From Leptolyngbyaceae cyanobacterium M65_K2018_010 (GTDB lineage Bacteria; Cyanobacteriota; Cyanobacteriia; Phormidesmidales; Phormidesmidaceae), in the NCBI GenBank assembly GCA_015295885.1, contig DVEE01000242.1, forward strand, positions 1 to 9,593: a stretch of DNA of 9,593 bases, in the 5' to 3' direction. The notes under the pieces were generated by a model. That model had not been told where the DNA came from. It saw only the letters and a program-made list of their open reading frames with translations, and made no database searches. Below are positions 1 through 5,593 of the stretch, piece by piece; positions within the stretch are counted from its first letter, which is position 1; each line of letters opens with the position of its first letter. Made by a program: the position numbers and the translations under genes.

Positions 1-37
1 ATGGCTTCCTCATCCCCATGATAGACCGGAGAGTTCT

Positions 38-634
38 ATGCCTCCAACGGCGATCACCACCCCCGACAAAACCACCCCTCTCCTGTTTGAAGGGCTCACC
101 TGGAGAGAGTTCAAAGCGATTGAGCAGTTGTTAGACCGTCCGGGCTATCGGCTCTCATTCTTGGATGGTGTTTTGGAGATTCGGCGCATGCCAGGGGAAC
201 CCCACGAAACGGTCAAAAAGCGTATTGCCGCCCTGCTAGAGCTCTACCTGCTAATGGCAGGGTTTGACTTTACCCCCACGGGCTCCATGACTCTGGAAAG
301 TGAAGGCGGGGCCGTCAAACGTGAGGCCGATGAGTCTTACAAACTGGCACCCGGTCGCGATCGCCCCGATTTGGCCATCGAAGTGGTGTTTTCTACCGGC
401 GGCATCAACAAACTAGAGGCCTACCGGCGATTGCAGATTAAAGAGGTCTGGTTCTGGGAAGATGGGGTTTTAGAGGTTTACCACCTGCGGGGTCCGAAGG
501 ATGCCCTGAGCTATGAAAAAGTGACCACCAGCGAAGAGGTGAGTGGGCTTGACTTAGCCCTACTGCTGCGCTGCATCAATATGGCGAATCACGTTGAGGC
601 GGTTAAAACCTTTCAGCGATCGCTGCGGTCCTGA
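38..634 (+). CDS. Uma2 family (DUF820) putative PD-(D/E)XK endonuclease-like protein
   Basis: This 198-residue protein has the layout of the cyanobacterial Uma2/DUF820 family, a very expanded group with a restriction-endonuclease-like fold and mostly unknown function. Visible family features are the N-terminal stretch LTWREF (20-25), the RLSFLDGVLEI strand pair (38-48), the helix with PHETVKKRIAALLE (55-68), and the catalytic-type core: D98 in EADES, PDLAIEV (110-116) giving the D111-x3-E115 pair, and K125 in NKLEAYRRL before KEVWFWEDGVLEVY (135-148). All core acidic residues and the lysine are present, so it is not obviously dead. The ATG at 38 has a good ribosome binding site, GGAGAG at 28-33, four bases upstream. 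Length is normal for the family. It stands alone, followed by a repeat-rich spacer. Family assignment is firm; nuclease activity and target are inferred only from the fold. Confidence 0.9.
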   Translation: MPPTAITTPDKTTPLLFEGLTWREFKAIEQLLDRPGYRLSFLDGVLEIRRMPGEPHETVKKRIAALLELYLLMAGFDFTPTGSMTLESEGGAVKREADESYKLAPGRDRPDLAIEVVFSTGGINKLEAYRRLQIKEVWFWEDGVLEVYHLRGPKDALSYEKVTTSEEVSGLDLALLLRCINMANHVEAVKTFQRSLRS

Positions 635-734
635 ACCCATCTGTATATCACCCAACCTACAGTGAGTACCCATCACACCCGACAAAGGTTAACCCATCGA
701 TGGGTGCGGTGTTGATTTTGTGAATGATGGCAAT

Positions 735-765
735 GATGGGCACGCTTCGCTTTGCCCATCCTACG
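735..765 (+). repeat. Degenerate palindromic repeat, copy 1
   Basis: The copy runs from GATGGGCACG to TTTGCCCATCCTACG. It folds by itself: GATGGGCA pairs with TGCCCATC around a ten-base loop rich in CTTCG. It is an inverted copy of the element at 864-898, sharing the outer ten bases GATGGGCACG and, apart from one base, the last fifteen bases. Such hairpins are abundant in many cyanobacterial genomes; no function is established from the sequence. Confidence 0.6.
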
Positions 766-863
766 TGTCTATTCGCTTCCCCAATCGGCTGTATACAATC
801 CTTGTCTAACCAAGCGATGGAAAGAGCTATAGGGCCAATCCGCCGGTTTATGGCAATAGTGCC

Positions 864-898
864 CGTAGGATAGGCAAAGGGCTTTGCCCGTGCCCATC
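864..898 (-). repeat. Degenerate palindromic repeat, copy 2 (inverted)
   Basis: Read on the minus strand, this copy starts GATGGGCACG and ends TTTGCCTATCCTACG, matching copy 1 (735-765) with a longer centre. The centre is itself a hairpin, GGCAAAG...CTTTGCC. Copies 1 and 2 therefore face each other about 100 bases apart, like the ends of a small inverted-repeat element. Confidence 0.6.
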
Positions 899-906
899 AC
901 CGAGAG

Positions 907-954
907 GTGCCCGTAGTGGGGGTGGTGGGGCTGGGGATGGCAACCATGCCCATC
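907..954 (-). repeat. Possible third, strongly decayed repeat copy
   Basis: GTGCCCGTAG (907-916) is an exact repeat of 859-868, and ATGCCCATC closes the stretch at 946-954 much as GTGCCCATC closes copy 2. Between them lies a G-rich filler with runs at 918-922, 927-930 and 933-936. The match is limited to the outer ends, so this may be a fragment or chance similarity. Confidence 0.35.
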
Positions 955-984
955 GGTTCAGTCCCTCCCCAGCCCAAGAAAAAA

Positions 985-1004
985 CCCAGCTCGAGAAAGC
1001 TGGG
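985..1004 (-). terminator. Rho-independent terminator for minus-strand transcription
   Basis: CCCAGCT (985-991) and AGCTGGG (998-1004) form a perfect seven-base-pair stem with a six-base loop. The plus strand has a run of six A immediately before the stem (979-984), so on the minus strand the hairpin is followed by six T. That is the canonical arrangement for stopping a leftward transcript. The nearest leftward gene is the cryptochrome, whose stop lies 277 bases away. The terminator may therefore serve a longer cry 3' region, a small gene between them, or a small RNA. Confidence 0.75.
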
Positions 1005-1021
1005 CTGTAGTGAAATGGCTA

Positions 1022-1045
1022 ATTTAAATTTTTGATTTAAATTTT
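1022..1045 (+). repeat. Tandem direct repeat ATTTAAATTTT, two copies
   Basis: The eleven-base unit ATTTAAATTTT occurs at 1022-1032 and again at 1035-1045, with two bases between. It is the most AT-rich point of the spacer. It sits downstream of cry and just before the minus-strand terminator as that transcript would run. Function unknown; simple low-complexity sequence is a sufficient explanation. Confidence 0.5.
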
Positions 1046-1143
1046 GTGTTGAAAGGGTTGATTTATTGGCCTAGGGCCGTGTACAGCCATACTAGCGAAG
1101 AAAACACTAACTGTGGTGCCCTTGGGGGATTTGTTAGCGAACC

Positions 1144-1171
1144 TTGACATTGGCTGTATGTCATTATCTTA
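1144..1171 (+). promoter_or_regulatory. Candidate dyad/promoter, weakly supported
   Basis: TGACAT (1145-1150) and ATGTCA (1158-1163) form a perfect six-base inverted repeat with a seven-base spacer, an operator-like geometry. The left arm also contains a perfect -35 hexamer TTGACA (1144-1149). The best -10 match, TATCTT (1165-1170), is only fifteen bases away, shorter than the usual spacing. A plus-strand transcript from here would run antisense to the 3' end of cry. This is suggestive only. Confidence 0.2.
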
Positions 1172-1183
1172 GGTTAAGTCAGC

Positions 1184-1321
1184 TTAAGCCTTGGTAGTCT
1201 GAGCTACGGTTAGGGAATTCTGCTGGGGATAGCACCACAGCTTGAGGGCTAGAGCATCGGCACGGGTTAGGCCAGGGCGTTTAGGTTCGCCGCCATCGTG
1301 CCCGATTGTAAATTTGCTCAT
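1184..1321 (-). CDS. Possible 45-residue small protein overlapping the cry 3' end
   Basis: A leftward frame opens with ATG at 1321 inside the last codons of cry, overlaps it by 41 bases in another frame, and ends with TAA at 1184. The predicted 45-residue peptide begins MSKFTIGHDGGEPKRPG and continues with LTRADALALKLWCYPQQ. It has no signal peptide or membrane segment, and I do not recognise it. In favour: ordinary-looking codons past the cry stop, same strand as cry, and an intrinsic terminator 180 bases downstream. Against: no Shine-Dalgarno match before the ATG, short length, and overlap with cry. It could equally be chance or the leftover tail of an ancestral gene. Confidence 0.25.
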   Translation of the reverse strand: MSKFTIGHDGGEPKRPGLTRADALALKLWCYPQQNSLTVAQTTKA

Positions 1322-2741
1322 TGGCCTGCACCGATTTCGCCAAATCCACCACGGGGCGAGGGTAATCGACTCCCAGGCGTACCCCGTAGCGCTTTTGCTC
1401 CACCGGCTGCAATTTCCAGGGTTCATGCACCTTAGCGGCGGGGAGGGCTGCCAGCTCCGGTAGCCACAGCTTCACGTAGGTGCCCTCGGGGTCGTAATCC
1501 TTGGCCTGCTTAGGAATATTGAAATAGCGAAAGCCGCGGGCATCATTCCCTACCCCGGCGGTGTAGTTCCAGTTGCCGTAGTTGCTGCACACATCGTAGT
1601 CAATCAGCAGGGACTCAAACCATTCCGCCCCCAGCCGCCAGTCGATACCCAGATTTTTGGTCAAAAAACTGGCCACGTTTTGCCGCCCCCGGTTGGACAT
1701 AAAGCCCGTCGCCGCCAGTTCCCGCAGGTTGGCATCCACCAGGGGAAAGCCCGTCCGGCCGCTGCGCCAAGCCTCAAAGCGATCCCAATCCTGCCGCCAG
1801 TCGATGCCCAGGCCGCGCAGACCAGAGGGGTAAAAAATGCGATCGCCATGCTTAGCGGCAATGAAGCGAAAATAATCCCGCCAGAGCAGCTCAAACACCA
1901 ACCAGTAGGTGGAGTCGTTGCGCACCCGTGCCCCTTCGTAGCGCTGCACCTCAGCGTAAATCTGGCGGGGCGACAGGCAGCCCAGGGCCAACCAGGGGGA
2001 AAACTTCGAGGAATAGTTGGCTCCCACCAGACCATTGCGGGTTTCTTTGTAGGTTTTCAGGCAGTCCTGCTCCCACACATAGTCCTGGAGCCGGTGTAAC
2101 CCAGCGGTTTCGCCTCCTACAAAGGGCAGAACACCGCGCGGATCAGGGGCGGGGGCAGACAGGCCCAGGTCCTGGAGCGCGGGCAATGCACCCCGATCCA
2201 CCTGGGGCAGCGGCGGCAGGGCGGTGGGGGTCGGTAAAGGCTCCTCTACCTGGCTGCGCTGTTCCACCTGCTTGCGAAACTGGGTGAAAACTTCGGGTAA
2301 CGCCTCTAGTGGAAAGGGTAAGTGATCAGGATGGTAGAGGGTGGCGCCCCAGAAAACCTGGGTGCGGATACCCAGGGGCTTGAGCTGGGCCATCAAGTCC
2401 TGCTCCACCGCGACCTCCTCCGCGGTCACTTCTCCATGCCAGTAAACGGTGTCAATCCCCAGGGCTCTCACCAATTCTGGGATAATCACCTCTGGGTAGC
2501 CAACCCGAATAATCAAATCCCGGCCCAGGGCCTGGAGCGATCGCCGCAAATCCGCCACACCCTCCAGCAAAAATTGAGCCCGAAAGGCTCCGGTTTTGGC
2601 AAACCCAAAGCGAGTCTGGCCAAACTGCCGGGGGTCAAAGCAGTAGAGGGGCACCAGGGGCGACTGGGCTTGGACGGCTGCTTGGAGGGGCCGATGGTCA
2701 TGCAAGCGCAGGTCGTTACGAAACCACAGCAAACCGGTCAT
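1281..2741 (-). CDS. cry: DASH-type cryptochrome / photolyase-family flavoprotein
   Basis: The 486-residue product belongs to the cryptochrome/photolyase family and is of the DASH type, enzymes that bind FAD (usually plus a folate antenna) and use blue light to repair cyclobutane dimers in single-stranded DNA; some also have a regulatory role. The N-terminal Rossmann-like domain starts WFRNDLRLHDH (6-16). DASH-specific signatures are RFGFAKTGAFRAQFL (44-58) and LPEVFTQFRKQVE (148-160). The FAD domain shows YSSKFSPWLALGCLSPR (243-259), ELLWRDYFRF (284-293), GFMSNRGRQNVASF (346-359) and CSNYGNWNYTAGVGNDAR (385-402). Length and C-terminus agree with my memory of Synechocystis Cry-DASH, so the gene is complete. 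An in-frame TGA lies five codons before the ATG at 2741, fixing that start, although no Shine-Dalgarno is visible. It is divergent from bcp. Type assignment is firm; the balance of repair and signalling cannot be read from sequence. Confidence 0.95.
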   Translation of the reverse strand: MTGLLWFRNDLRLHDHRPLQAAVQAQSPLVPLYCFDPRQFGQTRFGFAKTGAFRAQFLLEGVADLRRSLQALGRDLIIRVGYPEVIIPELVRALGIDTVYWHGEVTAEEVAVEQDLMAQLKPLGIRTQVFWGATLYHPDHLPFPLEALPEVFTQFRKQVEQRSQVEEPLPTPTALPPLPQVDRGALPALQDLGLSAPAPDPRGVLPFVGGETAGLHRLQDYVWEQDCLKTYKETRNGLVGANYSSKFSPWLALGCLSPRQIYAEVQRYEGARVRNDSTYWLVFELLWRDYFRFIAAKHGDRIFYPSGLRGLGIDWRQDWDRFEAWRSGRTGFPLVDANLRELAATGFMSNRGRQNVASFLTKNLGIDWRLGAEWFESLLIDYDVCSNYGNWNYTAGVGNDARGFRYFNIPKQAKDYDPEGTYVKLWLPELAALPAAKVHEPWKLQPVEQKRYGVRLGVDYPRPVVDLAKSVQANEQIYNRARWRRT

Positions 2742-2933
2742 AGTCGGGAATCATCGCAACAAAGCCGCATCTCAGCGGTCCTGCCAGCTCCAGGGTGTCA
2801 GGGGGAATTCCCAGATCTGGCCAGAGACCCTCGCGACCTGGGCCCCTGGGCCACCCCACGACCCGCTAGGCAAAGCCCACTTTTGTTAAGTATTCTAAAG
2901 AAAGATGAAAATTCCATCCAGGAGACTCTACCT
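2742..2933. promoter_or_regulatory. Divergent spacer between cry and bcp; likely bcp promoter and RBS
   Basis: The two genes point away from each other, so both promoters should lie here. The right end becomes AT-rich just before bcp: TATTCT (2891-2896) is a reasonable -10 element, but no good -35 hexamer precedes it at normal spacing. The bcp ribosome binding site AGGAG (2920-2924) is nine bases before the ATG at 2934 and clearly decides that start; frames open further upstream have no such site and run antisense into cry. On the cry side I see no clear promoter hexamers. Confidence 0.45.
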
Positions 2934-3386
2934 ATGGCCGTACAGGTTGGCGACCTAGCCCCCGATTTCACCCTGCCCAACCAAAAGGGCGAAATGGTCA
3001 CCCTCAGCAGCTTTCGTGGCCAAAAATCCGTGGTGCTTTACTTCTATCCTAAGGATGACACCCCCGGCTGCACAGTAGAATCCTGCTCCTTTCGGGATAG
3101 CTACCCCGAGATCCAAACTGCGGGGGCCGAGGTGATTGGCATCAGTAGCGATTCCTCAACTTCCCACCAACAGTTTGCCAGCAAGTACAATCTCCCCTTT
3201 ACCCTGGTCAGTGATGCCGGGGGTAAGGTGCGTAGCGCCTACGGCGTGCCCACCACCCTGGGGTTACTGCCGGGGCGAGTTACCTACATCATTGACCCCG
3301 AGGGGCGGGTGCGGCATATCTTTAATTCCCAATTCAACCCCAAGGCCCACGTCGGCGAGGCCATGAAGGTGTTGAAAGCCCTGTAG
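2934..3386 (+). CDS. bcp: Thioredoxin-dependent peroxiredoxin, Bcp/PrxQ type
   Basis: The 150-residue protein is a PrxQ/Bcp peroxiredoxin, which reduces hydrogen peroxide and organic hydroperoxides using thioredoxin as electron donor. The start reads AVQVGDLAPDFTLPNQKG (2-19), typical of the family. The active site is YPKDDTPGCTVESCSFRD (38-55): C46 is the peroxidatic cysteine with T43 and P44 before it, and C51, five residues on, is the resolving cysteine of the intramolecular-disulfide PrxQ subtype. The conserved GISSDSSTSHQQF helix and the LPFTLVSDAGGKVRSAYGV region follow, and the end is complete. There is no signal peptide, so it should act in the cytoplasm. It has a strong AGGAG site, and the NuiA-like gene follows only 14 bases after its stop, so the two are probably cotranscribed. 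Assignment is secure. Confidence 0.95.
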   Translation: MAVQVGDLAPDFTLPNQKGEMVTLSSFRGQKSVVLYFYPKDDTPGCTVESCSFRDSYPEIQTAGAEVIGISSDSSTSHQQFASKYNLPFTLVSDAGGKVRSAYGVPTTLGLLPGRVTYIIDPEGRVRHIFNSQFNPKAHVGEAMKVLKAL

Positions 3387-3400
3387 ACTCGCCTCTGACC

Positions 3401-3814
3401 ATGGTCTCTGATTGGCAGAGCAATTCCCTGCAGACCTTTATCGAGCATCTCCGGGTCGCTGTCGCCGACCTCTGGTACCCCAGTGAAACCGATGCCCCCC
3501 TCACCGTGGTGAGCTGGCCAGGGGATCAGTTTGACTCGACTACCCTGGGGCAATGGCTGGGCCGTGGCCGTGAGCCGGTGGAACAATACGCCGCCGAACG
3601 GTTCTTTCAGCCGATTTTGCACAATCCCTTCTGGCAAACCGCTGCGGGGGGGCATCTGGCCCAGCGCTACCAGCGCCTCCAGACCTGGCTAGGGGAAACC
3701 CTCACCGACCTGCACACCTACCGGGTGGGCACCCTGGAGGTGGCCGTTTACCTGGTGGGCCGCTATCCGGCTGGGGGGTATGTAGGATTGGGTACCACCG
3801 TGGTGGAGACTTAA
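3401..3814 (+). CDS. nuiA: NuiA-like nuclease A inhibitor family protein
   Basis: This 137-residue protein resembles Anabaena NuiA, the protein inhibitor of the sugar-non-specific DNA/RNA nuclease NucA. The C-terminal third matches best: YRVGTLEVAVYLVG (107-120), PAGGYVGLGTTVVET (123-137), aligning with the equivalent YRLGEVELDVYVIG and the terminal KVVET of Anabaena NuiA as I remember it. The inhibitor's C-terminal threonine and a glutamate near residue 24 are reported to reach the nuclease active site; here T137 is the last residue and E29 in YPSETDAP lies at the comparable place. Internal features are FFQPILHNPFWQT (68-80) and a helix HLAQRYQRLQTWL (85-97). There is no signal peptide. No NucA-like nuclease is present in the window, so the target is not visible. 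It follows bcp by 14 bases with no clear ribosome binding site, suggesting expression as the second gene of an operon. Family call is good; actual inhibition is inferred. Confidence 0.8.
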   Translation: MVSDWQSNSLQTFIEHLRVAVADLWYPSETDAPLTVVSWPGDQFDSTTLGQWLGRGREPVEQYAAERFFQPILHNPFWQTAAGGHLAQRYQRLQTWLGETLTDLHTYRVGTLEVAVYLVGRYPAGGYVGLGTTVVET

Positions 3815-3825
3815 GCCCTAGGGTA

Positions 3826-3842
3826 TCGCCCCAGGAGGGCGA
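3826..3842. other. Short hairpin between convergent nuiA and pirin genes
   Basis: TCGCCC (3826-3831) and GGGCGA (3837-3842) form a six-base-pair stem with a five-base loop, twelve bases after the nuiA stop. It lies in the 162-base spacer between two converging genes, where a terminator is expected. On the plus strand it is followed by A rather than T, and on the minus strand the T run precedes the stem, so it is not a canonical intrinsic terminator for either gene. Confidence 0.35.
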
Positions 3843-3976
3843 AAAACCCAGTGTCTGAATCGCTCTACTATGGCCATGACAGATATTCTGATTCAGCCAC
3901 CGAGTTCTGGATCAGCGTCCTAGAGTGGTGCCCCTCCCTCCCCCCGGAGTCCGCCCGCCGCAGCGCTCCCCAAGGC

Positions 3977-4864
3977 CTAGGGCAGGGGATTGGCTTCCGT
4001 AACCTGATCTGGCAGGGGAATGAATTCTGTTTCTTGGGGCACCGGTGTAAACCGACCGGCTTGCCAATCGGCTTTAGCCTGGGCTATGCGTTCAACCCGG
4101 CTGGAGACAAAATTCCACCATTTGTAGCGGGGGCCTAGGGGCTCACCGCCGATAACCATGCCGCGGGCCGACTCGCTGGCCGTGATGGAGACAGAGGCCC
4201 CGGCGGAGAGAATTGCCAAGCGGTGTTGGGGCAGCGGGGTTTGATCGATCTGTAACCCTGGGGTGACGCTATACACAGCCCGCTCGCTATAGTCCGCCGG
4301 TAAGGTCCATTGGGCTTGGGGGGCGCACTCAAAATCTAGGTAAACCATGGGGGAAAAGACCTCCACGGGGGATACATACCCGTGGGATTGCCCGGCAATT
4401 AAGGTCAGGGTAGCACCGCTCTCTTGCCAGGTTGGCAGGGAATCGGCGGGGTAGTGACGAAACCAGGGGGCCACCTCTTCTTGGCCAGCGGGCAGGGCCA
4501 CCCAGGTTTGAATGCCATGGATGACGCTGGCCCGGTTGCGATCGCGGTCGGGCGATCGCTCCGAGTGGGTAATCCCCCCTCCGGCAGTCATCCAGTTAAC
4601 GGCGCGGGGCTGGATTTCCTGCACGGAGCCGAGGCTATCCCGATGAAGCAGGCGGCCCTCAAACAGATAGGTCACCGTGGCCAGGTTGATGTGGGGGTGG
4701 GGGCGCACATCTATCCCCCGGCCAGGGGGGAGGGTGGCAGGGCCGAGGTGGTCAAAAAAGATAAAGGGTCCCACCATCTGGCGGCCAGGGTAGGGCAGGC
4801 TACGGCGGGCTACGAAGCCCCCCAGATCCTTGGCTTCGGGTTCAATCCATTGGCTGATGACCAT
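3977..4864 (-). CDS. Pirin family bicupin protein
   Basis: The 295-residue product is a pirin, a two-domain cupin with one metal site in the N-terminal barrel; bacterial members include quercetin 2,3-dioxygenase activity (E. coli YhhW) and, in some species, redox or metabolic regulation. The metal ligands are all visible: RPHPH gives H56 and H58, and GGGITHSE gives H100 and E102, matching the human and E. coli spacing. Other family marks are GPFIFFDHLGP (32-42), TVTYLFEG (63-70), the WVALP segment after GIQTW, and the C-terminal GPRYKWWNFVSSR typical of the pirin C domain. The family more often has HPHxGFETVTY; here the stretch reads HPHINLATVTYL, a common variant. No signal peptide. The start has no clear ribosome binding site but matches the family N-terminus. 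Two HIP1 octamers 14 bases apart (4538, 4552) lie within the gene. It converges on nuiA and is divergent from the gene at 5071. Family is certain, substrate is not. Confidence 0.93.
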   Translation of the reverse strand: MVISQWIEPEAKDLGGFVARRSLPYPGRQMVGPFIFFDHLGPATLPPGRGIDVRPHPHINLATVTYLFEGRLLHRDSLGSVQEIQPRAVNWMTAGGGITHSERSPDRDRNRASVIHGIQTWVALPAGQEEVAPWFRHYPADSLPTWQESGATLTLIAGQSHGYVSPVEVFSPMVYLDFECAPQAQWTLPADYSERAVYSVTPGLQIDQTPLPQHRLAILSAGASVSITASESARGMVIGGEPLGPRYKWWNFVSSRVERIAQAKADWQAGRFTPVPQETEFIPLPDQVTEANPLP

Positions 4865-5070
4865 AGCAGAGCCAGTCCAGTCCTAGGGCTAATCGCCTTT
4901 GCATCTTAGCGGCAAAGGTGGATGGGCAGGGTAGGCCAAGGGATAAACTCAGGAATTTAGCGCTAAACCGGGTCAGGATTAAGATTATCGGTATTTTTTA
5001 ACGGGGCTTAACCCATGGACCGTAAAGTTCTTTCAGTTAAAACCCATAAAGGATGCCCCAAGGAGTTGCC
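4865..5070. promoter_or_regulatory. Divergent spacer with a 12-base palindrome and the RBS of the 5071 gene
   Basis: The spacer should hold promoters for the pirin gene (leftward) and the beta-domain gene (rightward). TTTAGCGCTAAA (4956-4967) is a perfect twelve-base palindrome, operator-like, about 105 bases before the rightward start codon. AT-rich sequence around 4978-5000 includes TAAGAT (4980-4985), a possible -10, without a convincing -35. AGGAG (5061-5065) lies five bases before the ATG at 5071 and supports that start over the ATG at 5053, which has its purine run directly abutting it. Confidence 0.35.
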
Positions 5071-5463
5071 ATGGACGGGTGTGTGGTTACGGATTTAGTG
5101 GTTCACAGCAAGCACAACTGCTTTCAGTTCAGCCCAGAGCAAATGGAAGCACTCCAGAATAAGGGCGTTTCTGCCCGGCTCGAGCCAGGCACCACCATCG
5201 TTAAAATTCGGTCCGGCTCCTTTGGCTATCGGGCCGAGGCCGATCATCAGAATGAACCCCTGGTGCTGCTATGGATCTATGGCGGTAAGGTGATCAACCA
5301 AAAAACCAACGTCCCCGTCAACGCCACCTGGGTTTCCCTGAATGGCTACGATGATGCCCTGGTGATGGAGGTGGTGGAGCCGGCCACCCTCTGTGCCTTC
5401 TTCTTTGATACCTACCTGGAAGATAACGACGAAGAACTGACCCTGTCCGTGGTGCGGATTTAG
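5071..5463 (+). CDS. Standalone beta-rich domain protein, paralogous to the C-terminus of the next gene
   Basis: I do not recognise a named family for this 130-residue protein. Its whole length matches residues 563-689 of the downstream membrane protein. Shared landmarks are VHS-x-H (11-15), LEPG (37-40), GSFxY (49-53), EPLVLLWIYGG (62-72), KTNV (78-81), ATW (85-87), LNGY (90-93) and the end AFFxDTYxxxN...TLSVVR. About half the residues are identical, highest in the second half. Alternating hydrophobic strands and glycine turns suggest a beta sandwich; the terminal D113-TY...D118-N119 loop before the last strand is reminiscent of the calcium loop of LecA-type lectins, but this is my inference. 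There is no signal peptide or membrane segment, so it is probably cytoplasmic. The next gene starts about 130 bases on, same strand, with no terminator between, so cotranscription is likely. The ATG at 5071 is chosen for its AGGAG. Confidence 0.75.
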   Translation: MDGCVVTDLVVHSKHNCFQFSPEQMEALQNKGVSARLEPGTTIVKIRSGSFGYRAEADHQNEPLVLLWIYGGKVINQKTNVPVNATWVSLNGYDDALVMEVVEPATLCAFFFDTYLEDNDEELTLSVVRI

Positions 5464-5593
5464 CCCTACCCCTGGGTGATCGGGCCGGGTCTACTGTCCT
5501 CGGGCCTAACCCACCGCTGCTCAATCACTCCAGGCTGCCTGGCCTGTATCCGGGTGCCGGCTATGGCGCCGATCTCTACCTCCCTCGCCCCCA

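Larger units (their letters stand above)
635..984. other. Gene-free, repeat-rich spacer after the Uma2 gene
   Basis: I find no convincing coding frame here. The stretch begins with CACCCAACCTACAG (649-662), which in reverse complement reads as the TAGGTTGGGTG motif common in cyanobacterial spacers. It then holds a perfect 14-base palindrome ACCCATCGATGGGT (692-705) and the GATGGGCAC/CGTAGGAT repeats annotated separately. The octamer ATGGCAAT occurs at 727-734 and 850-857, with a seven-base form ATGGCAA at 937-943, each lying near a repeat copy. A G-rich run (918-940) closes the block. The overall picture is decayed palindromic elements rather than a lost gene. Confidence 0.6.
1005..1183. other. 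AT-rich gene-free spacer between terminator and cry 3' region
   Basis: The base composition drops sharply from the GC-rich flanks to an AT-rich block. Two direct copies of ATTTAAATTTT lie at 1022-1032 and 1035-1045, thirteen bases apart. A minus-strand frame of only about 33 codons starts near 1169 but has no ribosome binding site and no recognisable product. Towards the right lies the candidate dyad at 1145-1163. Nothing here supports a conventional gene. Confidence 0.5.

Noticed and set aside
1..37. Short plus-strand frame from base 1 (ATG then stop at 19-21)
   Set aside because: Only six codons are seen; it may be the end of an upstream gene, but nothing in the window supports a call.
914..940. 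G-rich run that might form a G-quadruplex
   Set aside because: Only three runs of three or more G are present (918-922, 927-930, 933-936), so a stable three-layer quadruplex is not supported.
2322..2933. In-frame upstream extension of bcp by about 200 codons
   Set aside because: It is antisense to cry, has no ribosome binding site, and the family N-terminus and AGGAG site both place the start at 2934.
3851..4138. A 95-codon plus-strand frame starting with GTG, with AGGAGG twelve bases upstream
   Set aside because: More than half of it runs antisense through the pirin 3' end, the spacing of the purine run is long, and the product has no recognisable feature. It is probably a chance opening, though the first 42 codons lie outside pirin.
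5530..5542. Hairpin CCAGG-CTG-CCTGG between the beta-domain gene and the DUF4912 gene as a terminator
   Set aside because: The stem is five base pairs with no following T run, so it gives no reason to split the presumed operon.
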